DNA of 50,578 bases from Pseudomonas proteolytica (GTDB taxonomy: Bacteria; Pseudomonadota; Gammaproteobacteria; Pseudomonadales; Pseudomonadaceae). The notes under the pieces are model-generated. The model worked only from the letters and a program-made list of their open reading frames with translations, did no database searches and was not told the DNA's origin. Positions 24,587 through 33,504 of this stretch are shown here, one piece after another; position 1 is the first letter of the stretch, and each line of letters begins with the position of its first letter. The translations under genes were made by a program, and so were the position numbers. The DNA lies in assembly GCF_007858275.1 (NCBI RefSeq), contig NZ_VFEV01000045.1, positions 1 through 50,578 on the forward strand. Direction: 5' to 3'.

Positions 24587-25671
24587 CGGTTGGACTTCAC
24601 TTTGCTCCAGGCGCGGGTCATCACACGCATGATGGCCGGGCTGGGGGTGGTGGAAATGTACAGTTTGTCGAGCACCTCCTGGGGCGGGTACACCTCGGGA
24701 TTATTCACCAGCTCCGGTGCCATGAAGGCCTTCGCCGCCAGGTTGGGATTGGCGTAGCCGACATAGGTGCTGACCTTGGCAATGACCTCGGGGTCCAGCA
24801 GATAGTTGATAAACGCATGGGCCTCTTTCGGGTTGGTGGCGTCTGCGGGAATCGCCAGCAGGTCGAACCACAGGTTGCTGCCCTCCTTGGGAATCGAATA
24901 GGCGATGTTCACCCCGTTCTTGGCTTCCTTGGCGCGGTTGGCCGCCTGGAACACATCACCGGAGTAGCCGAAGGCCACGCAGATATCACCATTGGCCAGG
25001 TCCGAGATGTACTTGGATGAATGGAAATAGGTGATGTACGGGCGCAGGGTCAGCAACTTGGCTTCGGCCTTTTCATAGTCGCCGACCTTCTCGCTGCGCG
25101 GGTCCATGCCCAGGTAGTTGAGGATCGCCGGGAACGCTTCATCCGCCGAATCCAGGAACGCCACGCCGCATTGCTGCAGCTTCTTCAGGTTCTCGGGCTC
25201 GAACATCACCGCCCACGAATCGATATGGTCGATGCCCAGCACTTGCTTGACCTTGTCGACGTTATAGCCGATGCCATTGGTGCCCCACAGGTACGGCACC
25301 GCGTGCGCGTTGCCGGGGTCGTTCTGCTCCAGCAGCTTGAGCAACTTGGGGTCCAGGTTCGGGTAGTTGGGCAATTGCGCGCGGTCCAGCTTGAGGAACG
25401 CCCCGGCCTTTACCTGGCGCCCCAAAAAATGATTGGACGGCACCACCACGTCGTACCCGGTTCGCCCCGCCAGCAGCTTGCCCTCCAGGGTTTCATTGGA
25501 GTCGAACACGTCGTACACCACCTTGGTCCCGGTCTTGGCCTGGAAGTCGGCCAGGGTGGTCTCGCCGATGTAATCGGTCCAGTTGTAGACACTGACCGTC
25601 GGTGCGGCGTGGCTGGCGCTGCTGAACACTGCGGCCAGGGCCAACGGGAGAAGCTGTTTGACGAGACGCAT
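24583..25671 (-). CDS. Polyamine ABC-transporter substrate-binding protein (PotF/SpuD type)
   Basis: A 362-residue periplasmic binding protein with a cleavable signal peptide (MRLVKQLLPLALAAVF..., cleavage near SHA-AP). The mature start VSVYNWTDYIGE is the PotF/SpuD signature, with the aromatic and acidic residues that hold polyamines; later VPYLWGTNGIGYN and VAFGYSGDVFQA also match. It should bind putrescine or spermidine. The start at 25671 has AAGGTG 6 bases upstream; an earlier ATG adds a polar 13-residue extension. No ABC permease or ATPase genes accompany it here, so it must use a transporter encoded elsewhere. Confidence 0.86.
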   Translation of the reverse strand: MRLVKQLLPLALAAVFSSASHAAPTVSVYNWTDYIGETTLADFQAKTGTKVVYDVFDSNETLEGKLLAGRTGYDVVVPSNHFLGRQVKAGAFLKLDRAQLPNYPNLDPKLLKLLEQNDPGNAHAVPYLWGTNGIGYNVDKVKQVLGIDHIDSWAVMFEPENLKKLQQCGVAFLDSADEAFPAILNYLGMDPRSEKVGDYEKAEAKLLTLRPYITYFHSSKYISDLANGDICVAFGYSGDVFQAANRAKEAKNGVNIAYSIPKEGSNLWFDLLAIPADATNPKEAHAFINYLLDPEVIAKVSTYVGYANPNLAAKAFMAPELVNNPEVYPPQEVLDKLYISTTPSPAIMRVMTRAWSKVKSNR

Positions 25672-25702
25672 ATCGACACCTTTTTTATGGTTGGTGGTGG
25701 AG

Positions 25703-27061
25703 TCAGACACTCAGCAGCAGGAACTCACGCTCCCAGGAGCTGATCACCCGTTTGAAATTCTCATGCTCGGCACGTTTCACCGCGACGTAACCCCGCACAA
25801 ACTTGTCCCCCAGGTACTGCTTGACCGTGTCGCAGGCTTCCATGCGCGCCAGGGCATCTTCGATGGTGATCGGCAGGCGCAGGTTGCGGCGTTCATAAGC
25901 GCGGCCTTCCACCGGCGCGCTTGGCTGAATCTTTTCGATCATTCCCAGGTAGCCGCACAGCAGGCTGGCGGCGATAGCCAGGTAGGGGTTGGCATCGGCC
26001 CCCGGCAGGCGGTTTTCGACGCGCATCGCGTCGGGGCTGGAGGTCGGCACACGCAGGCCGACGGTGCGGTTTTCTTCGCCCCACTCCACGTTGACCGGCG
26101 CCGAGGTGTCGGGCAGGAAGCGGCGGAACGAGTTGACGTTGGGCGCGAACATCGGCAGCAGCATCGGGATGTATTTCTGCAGCCCGCCAATGTGCTGCAA
26201 GAACAGCTGGCTCATCTGCCCGTCAGCGTCGACAAACACCGGTTGGCCGGTAGCGATATCCACCACGCTCTGGTGCAGGTGCATGGCGCTGCCCGGCTCG
26301 TCGGCCACAGGCTTGGCCATAAAGGTCGCGGCCACATTGTGCTTGAGCGCCGCTTCGCGCAGGGTGCGCTTGAACACGGTGATCTGGTCGGCCAGGTCGA
26401 GGGCGTCGCCGTGGCGGAAGTTGATTTCCATCTGCGCCGGACCGTCTTCGTGGATCAGCGTATCGAGGTCCAGGCCCTGGGCTTCGCACCAGTCATAGAC
26501 ATCTTCAAACAGCGGGTCGAACTCGTTAGCCGCGTCGATGGAGAACGACTGGCGCCCTGTCTCGGCACGCCCGGAACGGCCCACCGGGGTTTTCAGCGGC
26601 AGGTCCGGGTCTTCGCAGCGCTGGGTCAGGTAAAACTCCATTTCCGGCGCGACAATGGGCTGCCAGCCCTGGTCCGTATACAGCTGCAGGACCTTTTTCA
26701 GCACGTTGCGCGGCGACAGTTCGATGGGGTTGCCCTGTTTATCGAAGGTGTCGTGGATCACGATGGCGGTGGGTTCGATGGCCCACGGCACCACATAAGT
26801 GGCGTTGGCCACCGGGCGGCAGATCATGTCGATATCGGCCGGGTCCAGCAGGTCGTAATAGATATCGTCGTCGACAAAGTCCCCGGTTACCGTTTGCAGC
26901 AACACACTTTCCGGCAGGCGCATGCCGCGCTCATGCAGGAACTTGTTGGTGGGCGCGATCTTGCCGCGGGCAATGCCCGTCAGGTCGCTGATCACGCATT
27001 CGACTTCGGTAATCTTGTGTTCTTTCAGCCAGGTGGACAGCTGATCGAAAGGGGCATTCAT
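25703..27061 (-). CDS. puuA: Gamma-glutamylpolyamine synthetase (PuuA/SpuI type)
   Basis: A 452-residue glutamine synthetase-like ligase. It joins the gamma-carboxyl of glutamate to putrescine or another polyamine at the cost of ATP, the first step of the gamma-glutamylation route. Glutamine synthetase landmarks present include VAPEMEFYL (metal-binding glutamates), GPAQMEINFRHGDAL, KPVADEPGSAMHLHQS and NRLPGADANPYLAIAA. The N-terminal ISDLTGIARGKIAP is typical of PuuA/SpuI rather than housekeeping GlnA. The start at 27061 (MNAPFDQLS) has GAGG 6 bases upstream; a longer version from 27112 adds an unlikely leader. It is first in the operon with the binding protein and PuuB-like oxidase. Confidence 0.88.
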   Translation of the reverse strand: MNAPFDQLSTWLKEHKITEVECVISDLTGIARGKIAPTNKFLHERGMRLPESVLLQTVTGDFVDDDIYYDLLDPADIDMICRPVANATYVVPWAIEPTAIVIHDTFDKQGNPIELSPRNVLKKVLQLYTDQGWQPIVAPEMEFYLTQRCEDPDLPLKTPVGRSGRAETGRQSFSIDAANEFDPLFEDVYDWCEAQGLDLDTLIHEDGPAQMEINFRHGDALDLADQITVFKRTLREAALKHNVAATFMAKPVADEPGSAMHLHQSVVDIATGQPVFVDADGQMSQLFLQHIGGLQKYIPMLLPMFAPNVNSFRRFLPDTSAPVNVEWGEENRTVGLRVPTSSPDAMRVENRLPGADANPYLAIAASLLCGYLGMIEKIQPSAPVEGRAYERRNLRLPITIEDALARMEACDTVKQYLGDKFVRGYVAVKRAEHENFKRVISSWEREFLLLSV

Positions 27062-27199
27062 AAAGACCTCGGCATGGGTTGGATGCGGCGCCCAGTTGTA
27101 CTCCCGGCGCATTGAGGTCTATCTTGGGCCAGCCTTCGAAGGGCATCTATCCACTTTGCACGAACCACAACGCACCAATAGAGTGCGCACGGATCACCC

Positions 27200-28096
27200 A
27201 TGACACAGGCAACAGCTTTGCGCGTACAGGCCTTCACCACCGGTGATGTGGCCGCTCAATGCAGTGCAACACCCGGTTGGGTGCAGCAGTACCAGCAGAT
27301 GTCCCCAGGGCATTTTGCCGGGCAGGTGCGCTACCTCGACCTGCAGGGTGTGCAGGTGTACGAAGAGTGCATGAATACCCGTGTCGAGCAGCACTTCAAC
27401 GCGCCGCCGGGCTCACTCGCCTTCTGTTTCGACGGCAGCGACAACGCGCTGTATCTGCTCAATGGCGAAAGCCGCAATACCTGGATCACCCCGGAAAACT
27501 ACCGTGAAGTGGCGGTGGTGTTCGGCCCACAGTTCGTGCAGCGCCATGGCCTGGATGTGGCCAGCCTCGAAAGTTTGTTCATGGCCCCGTTGACCTGCCA
27601 GCAAAACGCGCTGTTCAGCCGCTGGCTCAGTGGCACCCTGACGCGCCTGGCCTGTGCGGTCGACCCGATCAGCCGCGACGCCCTCACCCGGCAACTGCTG
27701 GACGATTGCCTGTTTATTCTCGACAACGCCTGTGTCTGCCTGGACCGCCACTCATTGCAGCGACGCGGCGCAGAACGCCAGTTGATGGCACGCATTGGCG
27801 AGTGGGCGGCAGATGCGCCGGATGAAACGGTCAACCTGCTGCAACTGGCGCAGATTGCCGGTGTGCCGCTGCGGCAGTTGCAGCAGGGCTTCAAGACCTA
27901 CACCGGGATGAGCCCGGCACAATGGCTGCGCCTGCGCCGATTGAACGGCGCGCGGCGCGAGTTGTTGAGTTCAGCCACCACCACGGTGGCCGAGGTGGCG
28001 ATGAATTGGTCGTTCTGGCACCTGGGGCGGTTTTCCAATAGCTACCGGGCGCTGTTCAAGGAACTGCCCAGCGAGACCCTCAAGCGTCATGGTTGA
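27200..28096 (+). CDS. AraC-family regulator, probably of the polyamine operon
   Basis: A 298-residue regulator with a C-terminal AraC-type double helix-turn-helix (about residues 200-298): LLQLAQIAGVPLRQLQQGFK, then TGMSPAQWLRLRRLNGAR, and a second helix pair with FWHLGRFSNSYRALFKELPSE. The N-terminal part resembles the cupin-like effector domain of EutR/FeaR-type regulators (TTGDVAAQC, CFDGSDN). It is divergent from puuA with 138 bases between the starts, which suggests local control of polyamine breakdown. The inducer is not known. Confidence 0.84.
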   Translation: MTQATALRVQAFTTGDVAAQCSATPGWVQQYQQMSPGHFAGQVRYLDLQGVQVYEECMNTRVEQHFNAPPGSLAFCFDGSDNALYLLNGESRNTWITPENYREVAVVFGPQFVQRHGLDVASLESLFMAPLTCQQNALFSRWLSGTLTRLACAVDPISRDALTRQLLDDCLFILDNACVCLDRHSLQRRGAERQLMARIGEWAADAPDETVNLLQLAQIAGVPLRQLQQGFKTYTGMSPAQWLRLRRLNGARRELLSSATTTVAEVAMNWSFWHLGRFSNSYRALFKELPSETLKRHG

Positions 28097-28110
28097 TACA
28101 CGGTCAACCC

Positions 28111-28199
28111 TGTGGGAGCGGGCTTGCTCGCGAAAGCGGTGTGTCAGGCAATGAATGTCTGACTGACCCACCGTATTCGCGAGCAAGCCCGCTCCCACA
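28111..28199. repeat. REPIN (paired REP sequences)
   Basis: Two inverted copies of a 24-base REP sequence (TGTGGGAGCGGGCTTGCTCG and onwards to GCGAA) at 28111-28134 and 28176-28199, separated by 41 bases. This is the common REPIN type of the P. fluorescens group, found between genes and mobilised by RAYT transposases. It lies between the convergent AraC-type and acoC genes. Confidence 0.9.
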
Positions 28200-28210
28200 T
28201 TTGATTGCTA

Positions 28211-29314
28211 TCAGGCTTGAGATTTGAGGAAGAGACTCAGCAACTGATTCACTTGCTCCGCCGCCTCCAACTGCACCATATGCCCCTGCCCCGGCAAGAC
28301 CTCCACCTGGGCCTGCAACCCCTGGGCATGCCGCACCGGGATGATGGCATCGTCACTGCCCCAGATCACCAGGCTCGGCTGTTGCCCTACCACCGCGCGT
28401 AAATCCAGCATCTGCCGCCCACCATCGAACAGCTTGGCATTGAGTTGGCGCAGCGCCTGCTCCACCCCTTCCAGCCGTTTGAACTTGAGCATGTCTTCAA
28501 GCATCTGCCGCGTGACCAATGCCGGGTCACTGAACAGTTGCACCAACTGCGGCTTGAGCGCGTTGCGGTTATTGGCCTCGGTGAATCCCTGCAGGTAATC
28601 GCCGTTGATATCCGCGCCCAGGCCGGCGCTGGCGATCAGCACCAACGACGCTACGCGCTCCGGCGCCTGGCTCGCCACCGCCAGCGAAACCAGCCCGCCC
28701 ATGGAGTGCCCAGCCAGGTGCACGCGTTCGAGGTTGAGGTGATCGAGCAACGCCAGCACCGCCTGGCTCAATTCCTCGGCATCGCCATTGTGCAAGTGCT
28801 TGCCCGATTCGCCATGCCCCGGCAGGTCCAGGGCGATCACCCGGCGCTCGGCGGCCAGGGCCGGATGATTGAACAGCCAGTTGTTCAAGTCGCCACCAAA
28901 ACCGTGGATCAGCACCAGCGGCGTGCCGCCCTCGCCGAGGTCGAGATAACGCAGCAGGCGCCCATCCAGCTCGACCTTCTGCGCGCTCGGCCCCGACGCC
29001 TGCGCCTCGGCGCTGCTGGAGACAAAGCCGGCATTGAAGCTGTCGATCACCGCATCGATCTCTGCCTCCGTGGCTTCGCCTTCTACCACAATGCCCAGCA
29101 ATGCGCCGACCGCCAACGTCTCATCGCTCTGCGCCAGCACCCGGCGCAGCACGCCACTGAACGGCGCCTCGACGCTGCTGGAGATTTTGTCGGTCTCCAC
29201 GTCGAGCACTTCCTCGCCCTTCTCCACCCGGTCGCCCGGCTGCTTGAGCCAGACATCGACCCGGCCTTCGGTCATCGACAAGCCCCACTTGGGCATGGTC
29301 AAGGTATGGATCAT
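28211..29314 (-). CDS. acoC: Acetoin dehydrogenase E2-like component AcoC (lipoyl domain + alpha/beta hydrolase)
   Basis: A 367-residue fusion. Residues 1-80 are a biotinyl/lipoyl domain with the lipoylation site Lys43 in ETDKISSS. After a linker (about 80-120) comes an alpha/beta hydrolase fold with LVLIHGFGGDLNNW, the nucleophile motif GHSMGG, an acid in WGSDDAI and a late histidine in GQGHMVQ. There is no classical E2 catalytic domain. This architecture matches the AcoC (FMP) protein of Pseudomonas and Ralstonia acetoin systems, which accepts the acetyl group when acetoin is cleaved. It overlaps acoB by 4 bases. Confidence 0.9.
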   Translation of the reverse strand: MIHTLTMPKWGLSMTEGRVDVWLKQPGDRVEKGEEVLDVETDKISSSVEAPFSGVLRRVLAQSDETLAVGALLGIVVEGEATEAEIDAVIDSFNAGFVSSSAEAQASGPSAQKVELDGRLLRYLDLGEGGTPLVLIHGFGGDLNNWLFNHPALAAERRVIALDLPGHGESGKHLHNGDAEELSQAVLALLDHLNLERVHLAGHSMGGLVSLAVASQAPERVASLVLIASAGLGADINGDYLQGFTEANNRNALKPQLVQLFSDPALVTRQMLEDMLKFKRLEGVEQALRQLNAKLFDGGRQMLDLRAVVGQQPSLVIWGSDDAIIPVRHAQGLQAQVEVLPGQGHMVQLEAAEQVNQLLSLFLKSQA

Positions 29315-30330
29315 GCCGCAGTCCTCTTGTCAGCGATCTTGCGCACAGCGGCCTCGATCTTCGCCGCATTGGGGATGTACAGGTCTTCCAGGGCATCGGA
29401 AAACGGCACCGGGGTATGCGGCGCGGTGACCATCTCGATCGGCGCGCGCAGAAACGAAAAACCACGCTGGGCCACCAGGGCGCTGATGTCCGTGGCGATG
29501 GAGCAGCGCGGGTTGGACTCGTCGATCACCACCAGGCGCCCGGTTTTCTCCACGCTTTCAAGGATGCTGTCTTCATCCAGTGGGCTGGTGGTGCGCAGGT
29601 CCAGCACCTCGCAGTCGATACCCTGGCGCGCCAGGTTGGCCGCGGCTTCCAGGGCGATATGCAGCATGCGCCCGTAGGTCACCAGGGTCACGTCGTTGCC
29701 TTCGCGTACAAAGTTGGCCTCGCCAAATGGCACGGTGTACAGCTCCTCCGGCACTTCGCCTTGCAGGCTGTAGAGCATCTTGTGTTCGAGGAAGATCACC
29801 GGGTCGTTGTCGCGGATCGCCTGGATCAGCATGCCCTTGGCGTCATAGGGCGTGGCCGGGCAGACCACCTTCAGGCCAGGGATGTGCGTCCACATCGAGG
29901 TGAGCATCTGCGAATGCTGGGCCGCGGCACGCAGGCCGGCGCCGTACATGGCGCGCACCACCAGGGGCGTGGTGGTCTTGCCGCCGAACATGTAGCGGAA
30001 CTTGGCGGCCTGGTTGAGCAACTGGTCGAGGCAGCAGCCGATAAAGTCGACGAACATCAACTCGCACACCGGGCGCATGCCCCGGGTGGCGGCGCCAACG
30101 GCCATGCCCACGTAACCGACTTCAGACAGCGGCGCATCCAGCACACGCTCGGGGAACTCCGGGTACAGGCCCTTAGTCACCCCCAGCACACCGCCCCAGG
30201 CGTCCTGCTCACCCGGGGCGCCGGTGCCGCCGGACACGTCCTGGCCGATGATAAAAACGCTCTGGTCGCGGCGCATTTCCTGGGCCAGGGCTTCGTTGAT
30301 TGCCTGCTGATAACTGATTTTGCGAGCCAT
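29311..30330 (-). CDS. acoB: Acetoin dehydrogenase E1 beta subunit AcoB
   Basis: A 339-residue transketolase-like beta subunit. With AcoA it forms the thiamine-diphosphate E1 that splits acetoin into acetaldehyde and an acetyl group carried to AcoC. Family marks are the early IGQDVSGGTGAPGEQDAWGG loop region, DAPLSEVGYVGMAVGAA (with the glutamate that activates ThDP), FVDFIGCCLDQLLNQAAK and the C-terminal LDLRTTSPLDED and VVIDE. The GxGAPG insertion is typical of acetoin rather than pyruvate dehydrogenases. It sits 26 bases after acoA and overlaps acoC. Confidence 0.92.
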   Translation of the reverse strand: MARKISYQQAINEALAQEMRRDQSVFIIGQDVSGGTGAPGEQDAWGGVLGVTKGLYPEFPERVLDAPLSEVGYVGMAVGAATRGMRPVCELMFVDFIGCCLDQLLNQAAKFRYMFGGKTTTPLVVRAMYGAGLRAAAQHSQMLTSMWTHIPGLKVVCPATPYDAKGMLIQAIRDNDPVIFLEHKMLYSLQGEVPEELYTVPFGEANFVREGNDVTLVTYGRMLHIALEAAANLARQGIDCEVLDLRTTSPLDEDSILESVEKTGRLVVIDESNPRCSIATDISALVAQRGFSFLRAPIEMVTAPHTPVPFSDALEDLYIPNAAKIEAAVRKIADKRTAA

Positions 30331-30356
30331 AAAATTCTCTCCGGGTCTTGTTGTTA

Positions 30357-31334
30357 TTAGCGGTAGGCGACGTAGACATCGCTGAGCAGGTCGGCGGCCT
30401 GGGGCTTGGGATCGGACTTGGCCAGGCGCACGGCGTCGTCGATCAACTGCGCGACTTCCCCGTCGATACGCTCGAACTGCGCCGCGTCCAGCCAGCCTTC
30501 GGCGCTGCAGCGCTGGCGAAACAGCGCCAGGCAGTCCTGGGTTTCGCGCAGGTTTTTCACTTCATCGCGGCCGCGATAGGTTTGCGCGTCGCCTTCAAAG
30601 TGGCCGTAGAAGCGGTGCAGCTTGACCTCGACCAGGGTCGGCCCCTCGCCCTGGCGCGCCCGCTCCACCGCTACGCCCAGCGCTGCGTGGACGGCAAAGA
30701 AGTCATTGCCATCGACGATCACCCCCGGCATGCCAAAACCCACGGCGCGCTCGGCAATGTCCTTGCACGCCACCGACCAGCCGGAGCCGGTCGCTTCCGC
30801 GTAGCCGTTGTTCTCGGCGACAAACAGGCACGGCAATTTCATGATCGCGGCCAGGTTCATCGCCTCGAATACCGCGCCTTCGTTGGAACCGCCGTCGCCA
30901 AAAAACGCCACGGCCACGCCCTGGCTGCCCTTGAGCTTGGACGCCAACGCCGCGCCGGCCGCCAGCGGTGCGCCGGCACCGACAATGCCGTTGGCGCCGA
31001 GCATGCCCTTCTCCTGGTCGGCGATGTGCATGGAGCCACCCTTGCCGCCACAGACCCCAGTTTTCTTGCCGTAGATCTCGGCCATCATGCCGAACACATC
31101 CACGCCCTTGGCGATGCAGTGGCCGTGGCCACGGTGGTTGGAGGCGATGCAATCTTCATCGTTGAGATGGGCCATGACCCCGGCGGCGCAAGCCTCCTGG
31201 CCGGCATACAGGTGCACGAAGCCGGGGATCTCGCCGGTGGCGAATTCCACGTGCAGGCGTTCTTCAAAATCACGGATGGTGCGCATCACGGTATAGGCAT
31301 GCAGCAGTTGATCAGTGGACAGGTGAGTGGACAT
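30357..31334 (-). CDS. acoA: Acetoin dehydrogenase E1 alpha subunit AcoA
   Basis: A 325-residue ThDP-dependent alpha subunit. It has GFVHLYAGQEACAAGV, the substrate-channel segment NHRGHGHCIAKG, and the ThDP/magnesium motif GDGGSNEGAVFEAMNLAA followed by NNGYAEAT. The C-terminal HRFYGHFEGDAQTYR region is typical of AcoA. The start at 31334 (MSTHLSTDQLL) has GGAGAA 7 bases upstream; an earlier ATG at 31484 would run through the promoter and operators. It is the first gene of acoABC; acoX and the E3 gene acoL are not present here. Confidence 0.92.
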   Translation of the reverse strand: MSTHLSTDQLLHAYTVMRTIRDFEERLHVEFATGEIPGFVHLYAGQEACAAGVMAHLNDEDCIASNHRGHGHCIAKGVDVFGMMAEIYGKKTGVCGGKGGSMHIADQEKGMLGANGIVGAGAPLAAGAALASKLKGSQGVAVAFFGDGGSNEGAVFEAMNLAAIMKLPCLFVAENNGYAEATGSGWSVACKDIAERAVGFGMPGVIVDGNDFFAVHAALGVAVERARQGEGPTLVEVKLHRFYGHFEGDAQTYRGRDEVKNLRETQDCLALFRQRCSAEGWLDAAQFERIDGEVAQLIDDAVRLAKSDPKPQAADLLSDVYVAYR

Positions 31335-31397
31335 CTTGTTGTTCTCCAGGTTGTCTCGACACACAAAAGGCTGGCTGCGGCCAGCTGCAACCTGTTC

Positions 31398-31413
31398 AGC
31401 ACAGCCTGTGCCA
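31398..31413 (-). promoter_or_regulatory. Sigma-54 (-24/-12) promoter of acoABC
   Basis: The minus strand reads TGGCAC-N5-GTGCT: an exact -24 element and the invariant GC at -12, with one mismatch (GTGC for TTGC). It lies 63 bases before the acoA start, with the likely activator sites 80-150 bases further up. This agrees with the sigma-54 activator acoR being the neighbouring gene. Confidence 0.75.
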
Positions 31414-31491
31414 AGGCGCGGTAAAACCTGGCAAAGCCTTGATCCAGAGCAGTGCCGTGCGGTTGTGCCGCTGCGGCATGCCACCGCACAA

Positions 31492-31527
31492 TGAGACGAC
31501 GCATTGCAGCGTGCAGGCTGCGTCTCA
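31492..31527. promoter_or_regulatory. Split copy of the AcoR-type operator half-sites
   Basis: TGAGACG at 31492-31498 and CGTCTCA at 31521-31527 are the same half-sites as in the perfect palindrome next to it, but 22 bases apart instead of 3. With the compact site at 31535-31551 they form a set of four half-sites upstream of the sigma-54 promoter, as expected for an enhancer-like activating region. Confidence 0.5.
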
Positions 31528-31534
31528 GGCAGGA

Positions 31535-31551
31535 TGAGACGTTGCGTCTCA
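31535..31551. promoter_or_regulatory. Palindromic probable AcoR operator
   Basis: A perfect palindrome TGAGACG-TTG-CGTCTCA between the divergent acoA and acoR genes, about 120 bases upstream of the sigma-54 promoter. A matching palindrome occurs upstream of the butanediol dehydrogenase gene at 34489-34507. Binding by AcoR is inferred from position and repetition. Confidence 0.68.
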
Positions 31552-31641
31552 CGGCGGGCAGTTGGTCAGGCCGCCCTTGTCCCCTTGCGCCCCCGGGCGC
31601 TTAGGCGGGCATAACAACAAAGATCGAGAACCGGAGGCCTT

Positions 31642-33501
31642 ATGCTCGCCGCGAACTCCAGGGAGCATGTCGACTGTGTCAGTCGCGTGGTCCGCAATGC
31701 CGAGCGCCTGCCCCAGGCGCCAGTGCCGTCGCTGATTTTCGATTCATGGCGCCGTTCCATGGAGCAACACCACCTGGACCCCGGCTCGCTGCAGGGCCCA
31801 CGGATCCTCACCGAACCGTTGCTCAAGGAATGCCGCGAGCGCGCCGAGCTGTTCATGCGCATTGCCAGCGAGCAAGTCAGCCAACTGCACCACCGCGTGC
31901 GCCATGCCGACTACTGCGTGATGCTCACCGACGCCCAGGGCCAGACCATCGACCACCGGGTAGATGCAGCGATCCGCAGCGACTGCCGCAAGGCCGGCCT
32001 GTACCTGGGCACCTGCTGGTCGGAAGCCGAAGAAGGCACCTGCGGCGTGGCCACGGTGTTGACCAGCCAAGCGGCGGTGACGGTGCACAAGCGCGATCAC
32101 TTCCGCGCCGCCTTTATCAACCTGACCTGCTCCGCCGCGCCGATCTTCGACCCCCAGGGCAACCTGCTGGGGGTGATGGACGCTTCGGCGCTGCAATCGC
32201 CGGATGACCGACGCAGCCAGCACCTGGTGCGCCAGATGGTGGCGCAGAGCGCCCAGGCCATCGAAAACGCCTTCTTCATGCACAGCGCCGCCCGCCACTG
32301 GGTGCTCCAGGCCCACAGCACACCGGGTTATGTGGACAGCCAACCCGATCTGCTGCTGGCCTGGGACCAGGACGGTCGCCTGCAAGCCTTGAACAGCAAG
32401 GCACGCCAGGCGTTGCGCCGGCGTTTTGGTCAGGTGCCGGTGCATATCGGCGAGGTGTTCGACCTCGATGCGTTGCGCGCGGTGACCGATCAATCGGTCC
32501 AGCAACTGCAGTGGCTGGGAGAAACCGGCGTGCTGCATGTGCGCGTCAACACCCCGCGGCGCCAACCTGCGCGGGCGCTGCCCCATGCCCAGGTCGACCC
32601 ACGGGTGGAAGAACACCTGCGCCTGGCCGTGCGGGTCAAGGACCGCAACCTGCCGGTGCTGGTGCAAGGCGAAACCGGGGCCGGCAAGGAAGTCTTCGCC
32701 CGCCAACTGCACGCCCGCAGTGCGCGCCGCGACGGACCATTCGTGGCGGTGAACTGTGCGGCGATCCCGGAAAACCTGATTGAAAGCGAGCTGTTCGGCT
32801 ACGTCGCCGGGGCCTTTACCGGGGCCTCCAGCAAGGGCATGACCGGGCTGTTGCAACAGGCCCACGGCGGCACGTTGTTCCTCGATGAAATCGGCGATAT
32901 GCCCCTGGCCCTGCAGACGCGCTTGCTGCGGGTGATGGCCGAAGGTGAAGTAGCCCCGCTGGGCGCGGCGAAAACCCGCGCGGTGGATATCCAGGTGATC
33001 TGCGCCAGCCACCGCGACCTCGCGGCCCTGGTCAATGACGGGCGTTTTCGTGAAGACCTGTACTTTCGCCTGGGCTGCGCCCGCGTCACCCTGCCGCCGC
33101 TGCGCGAGCGCACCGACAAACTGGGCTTGATCAACCGGCTGTTGGAGCAGGAAGCACGCAACAGCGGGATCACGGTGGGAATCGGCCAGGCGGCGCTTGA
33201 AGCACTGCTGGGCTTTGCATGGCCTGGCAACGTGCGGCAACTGCACCATGTGCTGGCGTATGCCTGTGCGGTGTGCGAAGGCGGGACGATCCAACTGGCG
33301 GATTTGCCGGTCGAAGTGCGCGGCGAGCGGGTGGAGGCCGAGGTCGAGCACAGTGCGAGCCCAGAGCGGCAGGTGCTGCTGGATGCGCTGGTGCGCCATC
33401 GCTGGAAGCCGTTGCCGGCGGCGCAGGCGCTGGGGATTTCCCGCGCGACCCTGTACCGCCGGGTCAAGCAACTGGGCATCGATATGCCCGGTAAACACTA
33501 A
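31642..33501 (+). CDS. acoR: Sigma-54-dependent activator AcoR
   Basis: A 619-residue enhancer-binding activator. Residues about 75-210 are a GAF-like sensing domain (VMLTDAQGQTIDHRVD, GTCWSEAEEGTCGVATVL), followed by a PAS-like linker. The AAA+ domain has Walker A GETGAGKE (343-350), the sigma-54 contact loop GAFTGA (390-395) and GGTLFLDEIGDMPL as Walker B. The C-terminal Fis-type helix-turn-helix (AAQALGISRATLYRRVKQLG) ends the protein. The WSEAEEGTCGVAT motif is typical of AcoR/DhaR proteins. It is divergent from acoABC, which it should activate in response to acetoin. Confidence 0.92.
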   Translation: MLAANSREHVDCVSRVVRNAERLPQAPVPSLIFDSWRRSMEQHHLDPGSLQGPRILTEPLLKECRERAELFMRIASEQVSQLHHRVRHADYCVMLTDAQGQTIDHRVDAAIRSDCRKAGLYLGTCWSEAEEGTCGVATVLTSQAAVTVHKRDHFRAAFINLTCSAAPIFDPQGNLLGVMDASALQSPDDRRSQHLVRQMVAQSAQAIENAFFMHSAARHWVLQAHSTPGYVDSQPDLLLAWDQDGRLQALNSKARQALRRRFGQVPVHIGEVFDLDALRAVTDQSVQQLQWLGETGVLHVRVNTPRRQPARALPHAQVDPRVEEHLRLAVRVKDRNLPVLVQGETGAGKEVFARQLHARSARRDGPFVAVNCAAIPENLIESELFGYVAGAFTGASSKGMTGLLQQAHGGTLFLDEIGDMPLALQTRLLRVMAEGEVAPLGAAKTRAVDIQVICASHRDLAALVNDGRFREDLYFRLGCARVTLPPLRERTDKLGLINRLLEQEARNSGITVGIGQAALEALLGFAWPGNVRQLHHVLAYACAVCEGGTIQLADLPVEVRGERVEAEVEHSASPERQVLLDALVRHRWKPLPAAQALGISRATLYRRVKQLGIDMPGKH

Positions 33502-33504
33502 CCC

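Noticed and set aside
31744..33498. A 584-codon open frame on the minus strand
   Set aside because: It is antisense to acoR, which has clear AAA+ and helix-turn-helix motifs.
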